From Pseudomonadota bacterium (GTDB taxonomy: Bacteria > Pseudomonadota > Gammaproteobacteria > Burkholderiales > Sulfuricellaceae), in assembly GCA_021801705.1 (NCBI GenBank), contig JAJYXP010000044.1, positions 62,001-126,000 of the forward strand: a stretch of DNA of 64,000 nt, given 5' to 3'. The notes under the pieces were generated by a model. It was not told where the DNA came from and did no database searches. It worked only from the letters and a program-made list of their open reading frames with translations. Positions 24,625 to 35,100 of this stretch are shown here, one piece after another (position 1 is the stretch's first letter; the number at the start of each line of letters is the position of its first letter). The position numbers were made by a program, and so were the translations under genes.

Positions 24625-25827
24625 ATGTTTACTGAACGCGTCTTGTCCGGCATGCGCCCGACCGGCAGCCTGCACCTTGGACATTACCATGGCGTGCTGA
24701 AAAACTGGGTGAAACTGCAGCATGAATATGAGTGCCTGTTTTTCGTCGCCGACTGGCATGCCCTGACCACCCATTATGATGAGCCGGCGGTGATCGAGCG
24801 GAACGTGTGGGACATGGTGATCGACTGGCTTGCCGCCGGTGTCGATCCATCCCGTGCGACGCTGTTCATCCAGTCGCGCGTGCCCGAGCATGCCGAACTG
24901 CACCTCCTGTTGTCGATGATGACGCCGCTGGGATGGCTCGAACGGGTGCCGACCTACAAGGATCAGCAGGAAAAGCTGACTGAAAAGGATTTGAGCACCT
25001 ACGGCTTTCTCGGCTACCCGCTGCTGCAGGCGGCGGATATCCTGATCTACCGCGCCAACCAGGTGCCGGTGGGGGAGGACCAGGTGCCGCACATCGAATT
25101 CACGCGCGAACTGGCGCGGCGCTTCAACCATCTTTACGGCCGCGAGCCGGGTTTCGAGGAAAAGGCGGAGGCCGCAATCAAAAAGCTTGGCGGCAAGCGC
25201 GGCAAGCTTTACGGGGAACTGCGCACCCGCTACCAGCAGGAAGGAGATGAAGAGGCTCTGGAATCCGCGCGTGCCTTGCTCAATGACCAGCAGAATCTCA
25301 GCCTGGGCGATCGTGAGCGCCTGTTCGGGTATCTTGAAGGCGGCGGCAAGATGATCCTGGCCGAGCCGCAGGCGCTGCTCACGGCCGCTTCCAGGATGCC
25401 GGGGCTGGACGGGCAGAAAATGTCGAAATCTTATAACAACACCATTGCCCTGCGCGAGGATGCGGATAGCGTCACAAGGAAAATTCGTACCATGCCGACC
25501 GACCCGGCGCGCGTGCGGCGCACCGATCCCGGCACACCGGAAAAATGTCCGGTGTGGCAGTTCCATTTGGTCTACTCTGAAGAAGGCCGGCAGGAATGGG
25601 TGCGTCAGGGATGCACCTCGGCCGGTATCGGCTGCCTGGAATGCAAGCAGCCGGTGATTGACGCGGTGCTGGAAGAACAAAAGCCGATGCGCGAGCGGGC
25701 GCAGATGTACATGGATGCCCCCACTCTGGTGCGCAATATCATTTCGGATGGCTGCGAAAAGGCGCGCGAGCTGGCAAGCGAGACCATGCGCGACGTGCGA
25801 GAGGCGATGGGGTTGAATTACGGCTGA
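24625..25827 (+). CDS. trpS: Tryptophanyl-tRNA synthetase
   Basis: A 400-residue class I synthetase that charges tRNA-Trp. The HIGH-like signature is GSLHLGHYHG near the start and the KMSKS loop is GQKMSKSY. The protein is longer than the usual 330-340 because of an inserted segment (about 165-240: EEKAEAAIKKLGGKRGKLYG...), a form seen in several Proteobacteria. AGGA lies upstream. It sits between the M50 protease and lon with short gaps. Confidence 0.96.
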   Translation: MFTERVLSGMRPTGSLHLGHYHGVLKNWVKLQHEYECLFFVADWHALTTHYDEPAVIERNVWDMVIDWLAAGVDPSRATLFIQSRVPEHAELHLLLSMMTPLGWLERVPTYKDQQEKLTEKDLSTYGFLGYPLLQAADILIYRANQVPVGEDQVPHIEFTRELARRFNHLYGREPGFEEKAEAAIKKLGGKRGKLYGELRTRYQQEGDEEALESARALLNDQQNLSLGDRERLFGYLEGGGKMILAEPQALLTAASRMPGLDGQKMSKSYNNTIALREDADSVTRKIRTMPTDPARVRRTDPGTPEKCPVWQFHLVYSEEGRQEWVRQGCTSAGIGCLECKQPVIDAVLEEQKPMRERAQMYMDAPTLVRNIISDGCEKARELASETMRDVREAMGLNYG

Positions 25828-25850
25828 CCTGGCACCATGTTAGGGATACC

Positions 25851-28265
25851 ATGCCACGCAAAAAAAAATCCACGATAGAACAGGAAGCCCTCGAAGGCGA
25901 AGTCTTACGTTCCAGGGATGGCGAGGAAAAGACATCCCCGCTTGTGCCCGCCGGCGCCTATCCATCCACGCTTTATCTGTTGCCGCTGTCGGAGCGGCCT
26001 TTTTTTCCGGCGCAGACTCTGCCGCTGTTGATGAACGAGGGGCCGTGGCTGGAGACGGTGAAGAAGATCGGCGAAACGCCACAGCAGATGGCGGGCATTA
26101 TCCTGGTCAATCTTCCTCATGCCGAGGGCGCCAAGCCAGCGGATTTCTATTCCATCGGTACGCTGGTGCGCATGCACCACCCGGTGCGCTCCGAAGGCAA
26201 GATCCAGTTCATCGCCGAGGGCCAGAGCCGCTTCCGCATCGTCAAATGGATTTCGGAAAAGCCGCCCTACGTGGCACAGGTCGAATATCCAGTCGAGATC
26301 GCGCGCAACGAGGATGAACTGAAGGCCTACGCGATGGCGATCATCAACACCATCAAGGAGTTGATGCCCCTCAATCCGCTTTACAGCGAGGAACTCAAGT
26401 TCTTCCTCAACCGGTTCAGCCCGAACGAGCCCTCGTTGCTCGCTGATTTCGCCGCTTCCCTCACCACCGCCTCCAAGGAGGAACTGCAGTCCGTGATGGA
26501 TGCCTCCAATCTGCGCCGCCGCATGGAGAAGGTGCTGGTGCTGATCAAGAAGGAACTCGAAGTCGCCAAGCTGCAGTCGCAGATTCGCGAACAGGTCGAG
26601 CAGAAGATGAGCAAACAGCAGCGCGAGTTCTTCCTGCGCGAGCAGCTCAAGGAAATCCAGAAAGAACTGGGCCTGGCCAAGGACGACAAGACCGCGGATA
26701 TCGAGCGCTACAAGGAGCGCCTGGCCAGGCTTGAACTTTCGGAAGCAGCGCAGAAGCGGGTGGACGAGGAGATGCAGAAGCTCTCGGTGCTGGAGTCCGG
26801 CTCGCCTGAATACGCGGTGACGCGCAACTACCTCGACTGGCTGACCCAGTTGCCATGGGGAAAATTCTCCAGGGACAAGCTCGATCTTCCTCGCGCGCGC
26901 AAGATTCTCGACCGCGACCACGACGGCCTGGACGACGTCAAGGAACGCATCATCGAATTTCTTGCGGTGGGTGCGCTCAAGGGCGAGATTGCCGGCTCCA
27001 TCCTGCTGCTGGTGGGGCCGCCCGGCGTGGGCAAGACCTCGATCGGCCGTTCCATCGCGAATGCTCTGGGGCGCAAATTCTACCGTTTTTCTCTGGGCGG
27101 CATGCGCGACGAGGCCGAAATCAAGGGCCACCGCCGTACTTACATCGGCGCCATGCCGGGCAAGTTCGTGCAGGCGATCAAGGAATGCGAAGTCGCCAAT
27201 CCGGTGATCATGCTCGACGAAATCGACAAGATCGGCGCTTCTTACCAGGGCGACCCGGCCTCGGCCCTGCTGGAAGTGCTGGACCCCGAACAGAACGTCG
27301 ATTTTCTCGACCACTATCTGGACGTGCGTTTCGACCTGTCCAAGGTGCTGTTCGTCTGCACCGCCAACCAGCTCGACACCATCCCCGCGCCCTTGTTGGA
27401 CCGGATGGAAACGATACGACTGTCCGGTTACATTACCGCCGAGAAGGTGCAAATCGCCAAACACCACCTGTGGCCGAAGCAGCTCAAGAAGGCGGGGATA
27501 AAGCGTGGCGACCTGACCATCACCGAGTCCGCGCTCAGGCGCGTGGTCGAAGGCTACGCGCGCGAAGCCGGGGTGCGCAACCTGGAAAAGCAGCTCGGCA
27601 GCATGGTGCGCAAGGCGGTGGTCAAGATTGTCGGCGGCAGCGAGAAACCGATACGCCTGGGCGTCGAACAGGTCGACGAATACCTGGGCAAGCCGGTATT
27701 CATGCCGGAAAAACCGATCACCGGCATCGGCGTGGTCACGGGCCTGGCCTGGACCGCCATGGGTGGCGCCACGCTGTCGATCGAGGCGACCCTGGTGCAC
27801 ACCAAGAACCGCGGTTTCAAGCTCACCGGCAAGCTCGGCGAGGTGATGCGCGAGTCGGCCGAGATCGCCTACAGCTATGTGTCCTCGCATCTCAGGGCGT
27901 ACAAGGGCAACCCGGCGTTTTTCGACGAGGCTTTTGTCCACCTGCACGTGCCGGAAGGGGCGACGCCCAAGGATGGGCCGAGCGCGGGCATCACCATGGC
28001 GACCGCGCTCCTGTCGCTGGCGCGGCACGAGAAGATTGCCCGCCCACTCGCCATGACCGGCGAGCTGACCCTTACCGGCGAAGTGCTGGCAATCGGCGGC
28101 TTGCGCGAAAAGGTGATCGCGGCCAGGCGCATACGCATCATGGAGCTGATTTTTCCCGAAGCGAACCGGCGCGATTTCGACGAGCTGCCGGAGCACATCA
28201 AAGAAGGCGTGACGGCGCATTTCGTGAGACAATTCAAAGATGTGGTAAAGATCGTATTTGCCTAA
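25851..28265 (+). CDS. lon: ATP-dependent protease Lon
   Basis: An 804-residue Lon: N-terminal substrate domain (about 35-230), a coiled coil, an AAA+ module with Walker A GPPGVGKT (about 388-395) and Walker B VIMLDEIDKI, then the protease domain with Ser711 in KDGPSAG and the partner Lys in EKVIAARR. It degrades misfolded and regulatory proteins in the cytoplasm. Only 23 bases separate it from trpS, so no obvious independent heat-shock promoter fits in the gap. A long palindrome follows the gene. Confidence 0.97.
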   Translation: MPRKKKSTIEQEALEGEVLRSRDGEEKTSPLVPAGAYPSTLYLLPLSERPFFPAQTLPLLMNEGPWLETVKKIGETPQQMAGIILVNLPHAEGAKPADFYSIGTLVRMHHPVRSEGKIQFIAEGQSRFRIVKWISEKPPYVAQVEYPVEIARNEDELKAYAMAIINTIKELMPLNPLYSEELKFFLNRFSPNEPSLLADFAASLTTASKEELQSVMDASNLRRRMEKVLVLIKKELEVAKLQSQIREQVEQKMSKQQREFFLREQLKEIQKELGLAKDDKTADIERYKERLARLELSEAAQKRVDEEMQKLSVLESGSPEYAVTRNYLDWLTQLPWGKFSRDKLDLPRARKILDRDHDGLDDVKERIIEFLAVGALKGEIAGSILLLVGPPGVGKTSIGRSIANALGRKFYRFSLGGMRDEAEIKGHRRTYIGAMPGKFVQAIKECEVANPVIMLDEIDKIGASYQGDPASALLEVLDPEQNVDFLDHYLDVRFDLSKVLFVCTANQLDTIPAPLLDRMETIRLSGYITAEKVQIAKHHLWPKQLKKAGIKRGDLTITESALRRVVEGYAREAGVRNLEKQLGSMVRKAVVKIVGGSEKPIRLGVEQVDEYLGKPVFMPEKPITGIGVVTGLAWTAMGGATLSIEATLVHTKNRGFKLTGKLGEVMRESAEIAYSYVSSHLRAYKGNPAFFDEAFVHLHVPEGATPKDGPSAGITMATALLSLARHEKIARPLAMTGELTLTGEVLAIGGLREKVIAARRIRIMELIFPEANRRDFDELPEHIKEGVTAHFVRQFKDVVKIVFA

Positions 28266-28272
28266 GCCAAAA

Positions 28273-28377
28273 TTAACCACGAATGGCACGAATGTTCACG
28301 AATGAACCCGAATACACGGAGGGCACAATTAAAACCATTCGTGAAAATTCGTGTTTATTCGTGACATTCGTGGTTAA
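28273..28377. repeat. Long palindromic repeat between lon and scpA
   Basis: 105 bases with imperfect arms of nearly 40 bases built from repeated CACGAAT/ATTCGTG words, beginning TTAACCACGAAT and ending ATTCGTGGTTAA. It could fold as a large stem in the lon-scpA transcript. It encodes nothing. Confidence 0.75.
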
Positions 28378-28388
28378 AGGTTTTGATC

Positions 28389-29180
28389 GTGATTGAAACC
28401 ATTCAATCGCCCGTTGCCCGTATCCACGGCGAGCCCCTTGCCGAACTGCCGCACGACCTTTACATTCCGCCCGATGCGCTGGAAGTTTTTCTCGAAACCT
28501 TCGAAGGCCCGCTTGACCTGCTGCTCTACCTGATCCGGCGCCAGAATCTGGATGTGCTCAATATCCAGATGGCGGAACTGACCCGGCAATACATGGTCTA
28601 CGTCGATATAATGCGTGCCGGCCAGCTCGAGCTCGCTGCCGAGTATCTGCTGATGGCGGCGCTGCTGATCGAGATCAAATCGCGCATGCTGTTGCCGCGC
28701 CGGGATGAAACGATCGATGACGAGAGCGACCCGCGCGCCGAGTTGGTAAGAAGGCTGCTGGAGTACGAGCAGATGAAGCTGGCGGCACAACGGCTGGATG
28801 AATTGCCCGTCGCCGGGCGGGATTTTGCGCTGGTTCAAGTGTGGCTGGAGCAAGCGGCAGCAAAGCGCCTGCCTGAAATCAGTCTGGATGATCTGACCCA
28901 GGCCTGGCTGGCGCTACTTGCGCGGGCCAGGGTCAACCGCCACCACAGGGTCAGCCGCGAAGGGCTGTCGGTGCGCGAACACATGAGCCGCATCCTGCGC
29001 CGCCTGCAGGGCGAGCATTTCGCTGAATTTGATGCTCTGTTCGATTCCTCACAGGGCGTGCCCGAACTGGTGGTGACCTTCCTTGCTGTTTTGGAATTGG
29101 TGCGGGAAAGGCTGGTAGTGGTTACCCAGCAGGAACCATACGCCAGGATCTATGTGAAATTGCATCATGCAGACGCCTAA
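28389..29180 (+). CDS. scpA: Segregation and condensation protein A
   Basis: A 263-residue kleisin that binds SMC heads and ScpB in the bacterial condensin complex for chromosome folding. Family landmarks: [41 protein letters not shown] and a winged-helix C terminus. GTG 28389 is chosen because AAAGG lies nine bases upstream; a TTG two codons earlier is an alternative. It overlaps scpB by 14 bases. No smc gene is in the window. Confidence 0.94.
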   Translation: MIETIQSPVARIHGEPLAELPHDLYIPPDALEVFLETFEGPLDLLLYLIRRQNLDVLNIQMAELTRQYMVYVDIMRAGQLELAAEYLLMAALLIEIKSRMLLPRRDETIDDESDPRAELVRRLLEYEQMKLAAQRLDELPVAGRDFALVQVWLEQAAAKRLPEISLDDLTQAWLALLARARVNRHHRVSREGLSVREHMSRILRRLQGEHFAEFDALFDSSQGVPELVVTFLAVLELVRERLVVVTQQEPYARIYVKLHHADA

Positions 29181-29718
29181 TCCGAGGGAAATAAAGCTGG
29201 TGCTGGAAACTGCGCTGCTGACCAATCAGGAGCCGCTTTCCCTGCATGAGATGAAGAAGCTGTTCGACTTCGAACTGAGCATGGAGATTTTGCGCAAGCT
29301 GCTGGAAGAACTGCGCCAGGACTGGGCGGGGCGCGGTGTCGAACTGGCCAGTGTGGCGAGCGGCTGGCGTTTCCAGGCGAGACCCGAGTATCAGAAATAC
29401 CTTGACCGCCTCAATCCGGAAAAGCCGCCGCGTTTCTCCCGTGCAGTGATGGAAACCCTAGCCATCATCGCCTACAGGCAGCCGGTGACGCGCGGCGACA
29501 TAGAGGAGATTCGCGGCGTCACGGTCGGCAGCCAGGTTTTGAAGACGCTGGAAGGACGTGGCTGGATCGATGTGGTCGGCCACCGCGATGTGCCGGGCAG
29601 GCCGGCATTGTTCGCGACAACCAAGAATTTGCTCGACGATCTCGGTTTGCGCTCATTGGAAGAGCTGCCGCCACTCGAGCCGGCCGGTGCGGATATTCTC
29701 GCCGTGCCCCACGAATAA
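29167..29718 (+). CDS. scpB: Segregation and condensation protein B
   Basis: A 183-residue ScpB with two winged-helix domains; the segment [20 protein letters not shown] with GDIEEIRGV is characteristic. It binds ScpA and regulates SMC. It starts inside scpA and is followed by rluB after 16 bases, the common scpA-scpB-rluB order. Confidence 0.94.
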   Translation: MQTPNPREIKLVLETALLTNQEPLSLHEMKKLFDFELSMEILRKLLEELRQDWAGRGVELASVASGWRFQARPEYQKYLDRLNPEKPPRFSRAVMETLAIIAYRQPVTRGDIEEIRGVTVGSQVLKTLEGRGWIDVVGHRDVPGRPALFATTKNLLDDLGLRSLEELPPLEPAGADILAVPHE

Positions 29719-29734
29719 AGGAAAGCAGGACAAT

Positions 29735-30850
29735 ATGTCAGAAAAGAAGGACAGGACTGGATCTCGCTCCGACGCGAAACCAAAGACAAAAGCGACAAAT
29801 CAGGAAATGCGGGGAGGAAAAAGAACGCCTTTTCGCCGGCCGCTAAATGCTCGCAGCGAAGTTAAGCCCGCCAGGGAGGCTGAAGCGCCCGTATATCCAG
29901 GAAGTACGAAAGCGCCAGTCTATGAGGCTCCGCAAGAAGTCGAGGAACCCGTCGAAAAGGTTGCCGGCTTTTTCCCGAAACGGGGACAACCTACCCAGAA
30001 GTTGCAGAAGATTCTTGCCCAGGCCGGACTGGGTTCGCGCCGCGACATGGAGGAATTTATCAAGAGCGGGCGGGTGACGGTCAACGGGCAGGTGGCCGAA
30101 TTGGGCGCGCGCGTCGGCGACGAAGACGTGGTGCGGGTGGACCGCAAGAATGTCCACGTCCGGCCCGCGGGCCGGCTGCCGCGCATCATGCTCTATCACA
30201 AGCCGGAAGGCGAGATTGTCAGCCGCGACGACCCGGATGGCCGCCCCAGCGTGTTCGATCGCCTGCCGCAGATAAAAACCTCGAAATGGATCGCTATCGG
30301 GCGTCTGGATTTCAATACCAGCGGACTGCTTATTTTTACCACCTCCGGCGAACTGGCCAACCATTTGATGCATCCGCGCTTTGAAGTGGAAAGGGAGTAT
30401 GCCGTGCGCACCCTCGGAACGCTCACGCCGGAGCAGTTGAAGCAGCTCACGGAAGGTGTCGAACTCGAGGACGGCATGGCGCAATTCGACCAGGTCGGCG
30501 ATCAAGGTGGCGAGGGCATCAATCACTGGTACCGCGTCGTGCTGAGGGAAGGCCGCAACCGTGAAGTGAGGCGCATGTTCGAGGCGATCGGCCTGACGGT
30601 CAGCCGCCTGATGCGGGTGCGTTTCGGCATGATCAACCTGCCCTCGCGCCTGAAGCGCGGGCAGACCCTGGAGCTTGAGCCGTCGGAGGTATCCAAGGTG
30701 CTGACTTGGGCGGGAATCGAAGCGCCCCGCGTGGCAGACCAGCAGCAGCGCCCCGACGAAGCCCGGAGAGCAAATAGAATCAAATCAAATTATCCCGTCG
30801 TAGCAGAAAAGCCAACTCGTCGCCCGCGCAAACCAACCCAATCGCGCTGA
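29735..30850 (+). CDS. rluB: 23S rRNA pseudouridine synthase B
   Basis: A 371-residue pseudouridine synthase of the RluB/RsuA group, expected to modify 23S rRNA position 2605. A basic low-complexity N-terminal extension (about 90 residues) precedes the S4-like RNA-binding domain ([20 protein letters not shown]). The catalytic domain has [14 protein letters not shown] with the essential Asp, and [17 protein letters not shown] basic C-terminal tail ends the protein. ATG 29735 has AGGA upstream; the frame is open earlier but overlaps scpB. Confidence 0.93.
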   Translation: MSEKKDRTGSRSDAKPKTKATNQEMRGGKRTPFRRPLNARSEVKPAREAEAPVYPGSTKAPVYEAPQEVEEPVEKVAGFFPKRGQPTQKLQKILAQAGLGSRRDMEEFIKSGRVTVNGQVAELGARVGDEDVVRVDRKNVHVRPAGRLPRIMLYHKPEGEIVSRDDPDGRPSVFDRLPQIKTSKWIAIGRLDFNTSGLLIFTTSGELANHLMHPRFEVEREYAVRTLGTLTPEQLKQLTEGVELEDGMAQFDQVGDQGGEGINHWYRVVLREGRNREVRRMFEAIGLTVSRLMRVRFGMINLPSRLKRGQTLELEPSEVSKVLTWAGIEAPRVADQQQRPDEARRANRIKSNYPVVAEKPTRRPRKPTQSR

Positions 30851-30865
30851 TCGCGGATAGTCAGT

Positions 30866-30988
30866 CTAGTAGTCAGTCAACATGAAAAGACTGTACGTTC
30901 TTTGTAGGTGCGAATTCATTCGCACATTTGGCCGAATGAATTCGGCCCTACAAGAAAATCATGCAAATTCAACGTGACTGACTACTAG
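30866..30988. mobile_element. Miniature inverted-repeat element, copy 2
   Basis: 123 bases bounded by the same perfect 14-base ends as copy 1: CTAGTAGTCAGTCA (30866-30879) and its complement (30975-30988). The core is unrelated to copy 1: it holds another palindromic repeat, GTAGGTGCGAATTCATTCG facing GAATGAATTCGGCCCTAC. It lies 15 bases after rluB. Confidence 0.75.
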
Positions 30989-31058
30989 TTGAATGCGGGA
31001 TGCAGGAGCGGCCACCTGACCACTCCTGCACCGGCGTTTCAACTTGACTGCCTGCTAG
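30989..31058. repeat. Degenerate palindrome abutting element copy 2
   Basis: TTGAA near the left end faces TTCAA at the right, enclosing a TGCAGGAG/CTCCTGCA stem. It ends in TGACTGCCTGCTAG, three mismatches from the right end of the inverted-repeat elements. It looks like a decayed third copy sharing the right end of copy 2. Confidence 0.5.
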
Positions 31059-31088
31059 CTGGCTTTTGTTATTGAAGAGGCCCTGAAA

Positions 31089-31790
31089 ATGCAAACAACG
31101 ACCATGACCGAGCAGGAAACAGACCAACTGGAAAATCTGTTGGCATCAGATATTTTCAAGGGCGAAGCAATGCCGCTTGATTTCCTGCAGGGTTTTTTAT
31201 GTGCCGTAGCAAGCGGCCCGGACACGATTTTGCCCAGTATCTGGTTGCCCTTGGCCTTGGGAGAATCGACCGAATACGAGTCCAAGGAACAGGCGCAGGA
31301 AGTCATGGATTTGGTCATGAAGCTCTACAACAGCATCGCCTCGTCGCTACTGAATGGGGAGGACTTCGACCTGTTTCTTTATGGCCTCGAAGACAATCCC
31401 GACGAGCTGGATTACGCGGCGTGGTGCGAAGGGTATGTCTATGGCTCCCAGATCGGGGATACCAACTGGTTCGAAGCGGCGGGAGAATATTCCCCGGATT
31501 TGAGCGAGAAGCTGGAGGTGTTCTTTCTGCTCAGCGGCATGCTCAAGGAGGATGCCCTCAAGCACAAGGAGCCGTGGCTATCCAGGAAAGAGGAACAAAA
31601 GGCGCTGGCCAAAGCACAGGAAGAATTTCCGTCCGCTATCAGCGCTATTTATCGATTCTGGCAGACCAAACGTACTCCTCAGAACCCTGTGAAGCGCGAC
31701 ACACCCAAGGTCGGGCGGAATGACCCATGCCCCTGCGGGAGCGGGAAAAAATTCAAGCAGTGTTGCGGTAAGGAAGAGACGCTGCATTAA
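31089..31790 (+). CDS. UPF0149/YecA-family protein with SEC-C motif
   Basis: A 233-residue protein. The N-terminal YecA/YgfB-like helical domain ([32 protein letters not shown]) is followed by a C-terminal SEC-C zinc motif ([19 protein letters not shown]). SEC-C motifs bind zinc and often contact SecB or ribosomes; the role of YecA proteins is not settled. An in-frame second ATG at 31104 is possible. It is isolated: a repeat lies upstream and the convergent NACHT gene downstream. Confidence 0.85.
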   Translation: MQTTTMTEQETDQLENLLASDIFKGEAMPLDFLQGFLCAVASGPDTILPSIWLPLALGESTEYESKEQAQEVMDLVMKLYNSIASSLLNGEDFDLFLYGLEDNPDELDYAAWCEGYVYGSQIGDTNWFEAAGEYSPDLSEKLEVFFLLSGMLKEDALKHKEPWLSRKEEQKALAKAQEEFPSAISAIYRFWQTKRTPQNPVKRDTPKVGRNDPCPCGSGKKFKQCCGKEETLH

Positions 31791-32109
31791 TGCCGGATTT
31801 GACGCCTATCAATCACCGCTCACGACCGGGATATGGACAGGGCTTGGATGTGGCAGGTCAGGCTGAATGACAGAGTTGTCTCTATGCGTCTATAAAGGGC
31901 TGGAGAGTGCCAGTTGCGGAAGTTCAGGCTGAGTGGGTGGACTGTCTCATGTTCGGCCATTCCGGACGGTGGCGAACTTATGAAAAGCTTGTTTGCGCAG
32001 CCTGCTGGAAAGTCCGCTTTCAACTTTTCAGAACAGTCACTTTCGACTGGCGGCTACTCTAACCAAGCGAGCCAAGTGCCTAGTGGGCGAATAGCTGCGC
32101 GAAACAGCT
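31791..32109. other. Gap without a recognisable gene
   Basis: 319 bases between convergent genes. No conserved protein, RNA gene or clear terminator was found. It may be one edge of the segment carrying the NACHT gene. Confidence 0.4.
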
Positions 32110-35100
32110 TCAGGACGCAATTCCAGCAATAAGTGCTGGGTAGACGCTTATGCACCAAGCCTCATTGCGACGTACGACGGCATCAAGTCCATCTTGAGGC
32201 GCGTCCGCATCCTGACACTGTTGGTTGAATCGCGCGCACAAAGCCACCTGGTCAGGAGATGATATCTTGTTCTGATCGTTCATCAATGAGATGGCTGTCA
32301 TCGAAAGCGTTGCATTGTCGGATAGAGACCATTGCTGCAGGACATCGGTCGAGATGGCGTCTTCTGCCCACTCTCGAAGTATATGGGTGTCTTCCTCTCT
32401 GTAGCGCCAATCTCGAAGCGGCTCAGCAAGTATTTCTCGTGCGCTAAGTTCAGCAGACTCCTTGTCTCCCCACGCAGTAAAAATCAAAAGCCTGTCTCTG
32501 AATCCCCACTCAGCACTGTCGCTTGGCAGCAGTGCATGGATCAATTCCTTTGAAATCGCATCACGCCAGCCGGATGCAAGATAGCCCAAGATGCCGTCGG
32601 CGGGTGCACTGGGATGCCTGTTTGGGCTAGCAAGTGCATTTAAAATCTGTTCCAGAGTGGGTTGGTCGGCACGGAAATGATGGGCCAATAAACGCATGAT
32701 GGTACGTCCAATCTGATTATTTCTTTGGCTGTGTTCCAATGCTTGAATTAGTGTGGATCGAAGAAAATCGCTTCGTGGGTATCGACGCGCCAACAACTCA
32801 AAGAAAGAAGCCACCGCCCAGTCAGGTAGCGGGCCACGAAGATACTCATCTAAATCCATCTTTAGTTCGGGAGACTGCTCAAATACCGTACCGTATCCTG
32901 CTGAGACAATTTCATTGATCGGCATATCGGTCGGCAACCCGCGAGCTTCCAGCAGTGGCCGCAAAACATTCCAGTGACGAACTACTGTGTTGAGAGAGAT
33001 TGGGTCGGGATGGAGGCTATCCACGAGTAGTCCTGTCCAGTGGGTCAGCTTCGATTTCTCAAGCGCTTCGGCAGCGAGCGCGCCAGCACCTAACTCCAAC
33101 AATCCAGCGAGCGCGGCGCGACGCCGTGATTCGTAGTAGGAGCCTGATGACATCAACTCCGATGTCAAAATCTCGCACATCGCAGCACGATTGGAGTCAT
33201 GCCCTCGCGTTGTCTGGGCAAGCGCAAGCAATGTTGTCGCTCTGACTGCGCCATTTTCCTCGGCGATGTATTCAGGAACTAATCGCATCAGATTGTCATA
33301 ATCCGCCATACGCTCCCGCAGTGTCGTAGCGATAGCCATACGAACCTCAACTGGCGCAGGCACGGCAGCGACCAATACGCGTGAGCGGAACGCGGGGAGA
33401 TTTTCCACACTTGCGGCCCACGAACTGACAGGCGGGCCATCGAGTTCGCTGAGTGAGCGTTCGAAGATAGCTTGACTACTTGACTCGGTCGGTGCGCAAG
33501 CAGCAACTTTTGACTCAAGCTGAATGGTATTGTAGTACCACATTTTCACGTTTTTGAGGCGGTCTCGTACAAGTTCCAGCCCTCGCTCATCCGGGAACTG
33601 ATCCAGTATTTCGAGGAGCGCCTGGGGCACAGTTCGAGCGTCTCCCTCCCTGGAAAGTTTCTCCAGCCATGACCTTCGTTCGTCGACGTTGTCAAACAAT
33701 GACCGTGATAAACAGGCTAGTGGTGCCGCGAATTCGTTAGGGCTCTGCGCCCACGTGTTCAATGCTTGTCGAACTTTCTCGTCATTTTGCCAACCATCGA
33801 AGAGCGTTCTTGCAATCCATGATTTACCATTTGCATCTTTCTCGATGCTATATGCGGCCAGCAATTCATCACGTGCCGCATCGTCACCGATAACCCAGTA
33901 CGCACCAACGGTGTCCGGGTGCCAGAAGATGGCTTGAAATTGTTTACGGTATTCTGCTAACGCTTCGCGTAAGGCAGGAACCAGCAGGGGATGCCCACGG
34001 AAAGAGTCGCGCATTATTGGCCACAGCACGGATTTATCCATGGAAAAATGCATACCGTGATTACGAAGCTTGCGGCTGATCAGTTCGGCAATTTCATTGT
34101 CGCCCGGATAAGCGCGAATTAGATAAATCAACTGCTCATCATCACCCATACGCGACCGATTGCCATCACGTATTGGGGCAAGAAATGCTTCTCTTACTGT
34201 CTGTGCTTCTGCCCAACCCTCGAATAGCACATCATAAAACTCCGCGCGTTGCCAGTAGTCTATGGCTTCTGTTGACCAGAGGCGGCTCATCCTTTGTAAA
34301 TCTTCTGCGTCGTGCTGGCGCTGTTTAACGCGTACCTTAACCGCTTCCAATATCAGCTCGGCACATGCAGTCGAAAGGTTCGTGTTGGCACAGGCAAGCG
34401 CCTGTTCTGCCCAAGCTGCTTGCAGCCCAAGCGCCCTCAATGCTGATGCTCGCACTTCCGGTCTAACTTCATGGAGCGCCATCCGCACCAATATTGAAGG
34501 CAAGTCGTTGGATTGCACAAACACTTTAGCAATCGTCTGTGCCGCTGCGCGCCTGCAAACAAATTCCTCATCGCGCATACCTTGCAGCAGAGTGGATTGA
34601 AGATCATCCGCTGGCCCCCAGCCTTCCAGAGCAGAAAGCACTGCTGCGCGTGAATAAGAAGGCCGACCAGGTGTCCACTTGCGAATCAGTGCGCTGCATT
34701 CGTCTCGCACCCCGGAACCAAGCGCACCAATCGTCAAGCTCGTCGCCAGGACCACACGATGGTGTAGAAATGGTGACTTCTCTAAGTCCTCAGCCGCTTC
34801 ATGGATGACTTTACGTGCCTCGTTGATGGGCAAGCCTATATCCGCACACGCAAGTTCCGCGCGCAGCTCCAGAGCTTGCATTCGCTCGAACTCTCCGGCG
34901 CGCCCAAGCTCTGCAATACGAGTTGCAGCTTGCCCGGCAAACCCCTTCTTCCCTCGCGCTCCCTGAATACCGAACCAGTTCACCACGCATTCGCGCCACA
35001 CAGGCTGCATCCAAGTGTCCGCAATCCACTCAAGCTGTTCGGCTTCTGTCTTGCGACTGACCGATTCTGCCGCTAGAAACTCTTGAATGCTTAAATGAAC

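Noticed and set aside
23311-25680. 789-codon minus-strand ORF across yciO, M50 and trpS
   Set aside because: It runs antisense through three conserved genes and their boundaries; the translation is Gln/His-rich and unlike any protein.
25905-28289. 794-codon minus-strand ORF opposite lon
   Set aside because: It is an antisense shadow of lon, which has full domain support on the plus strand.
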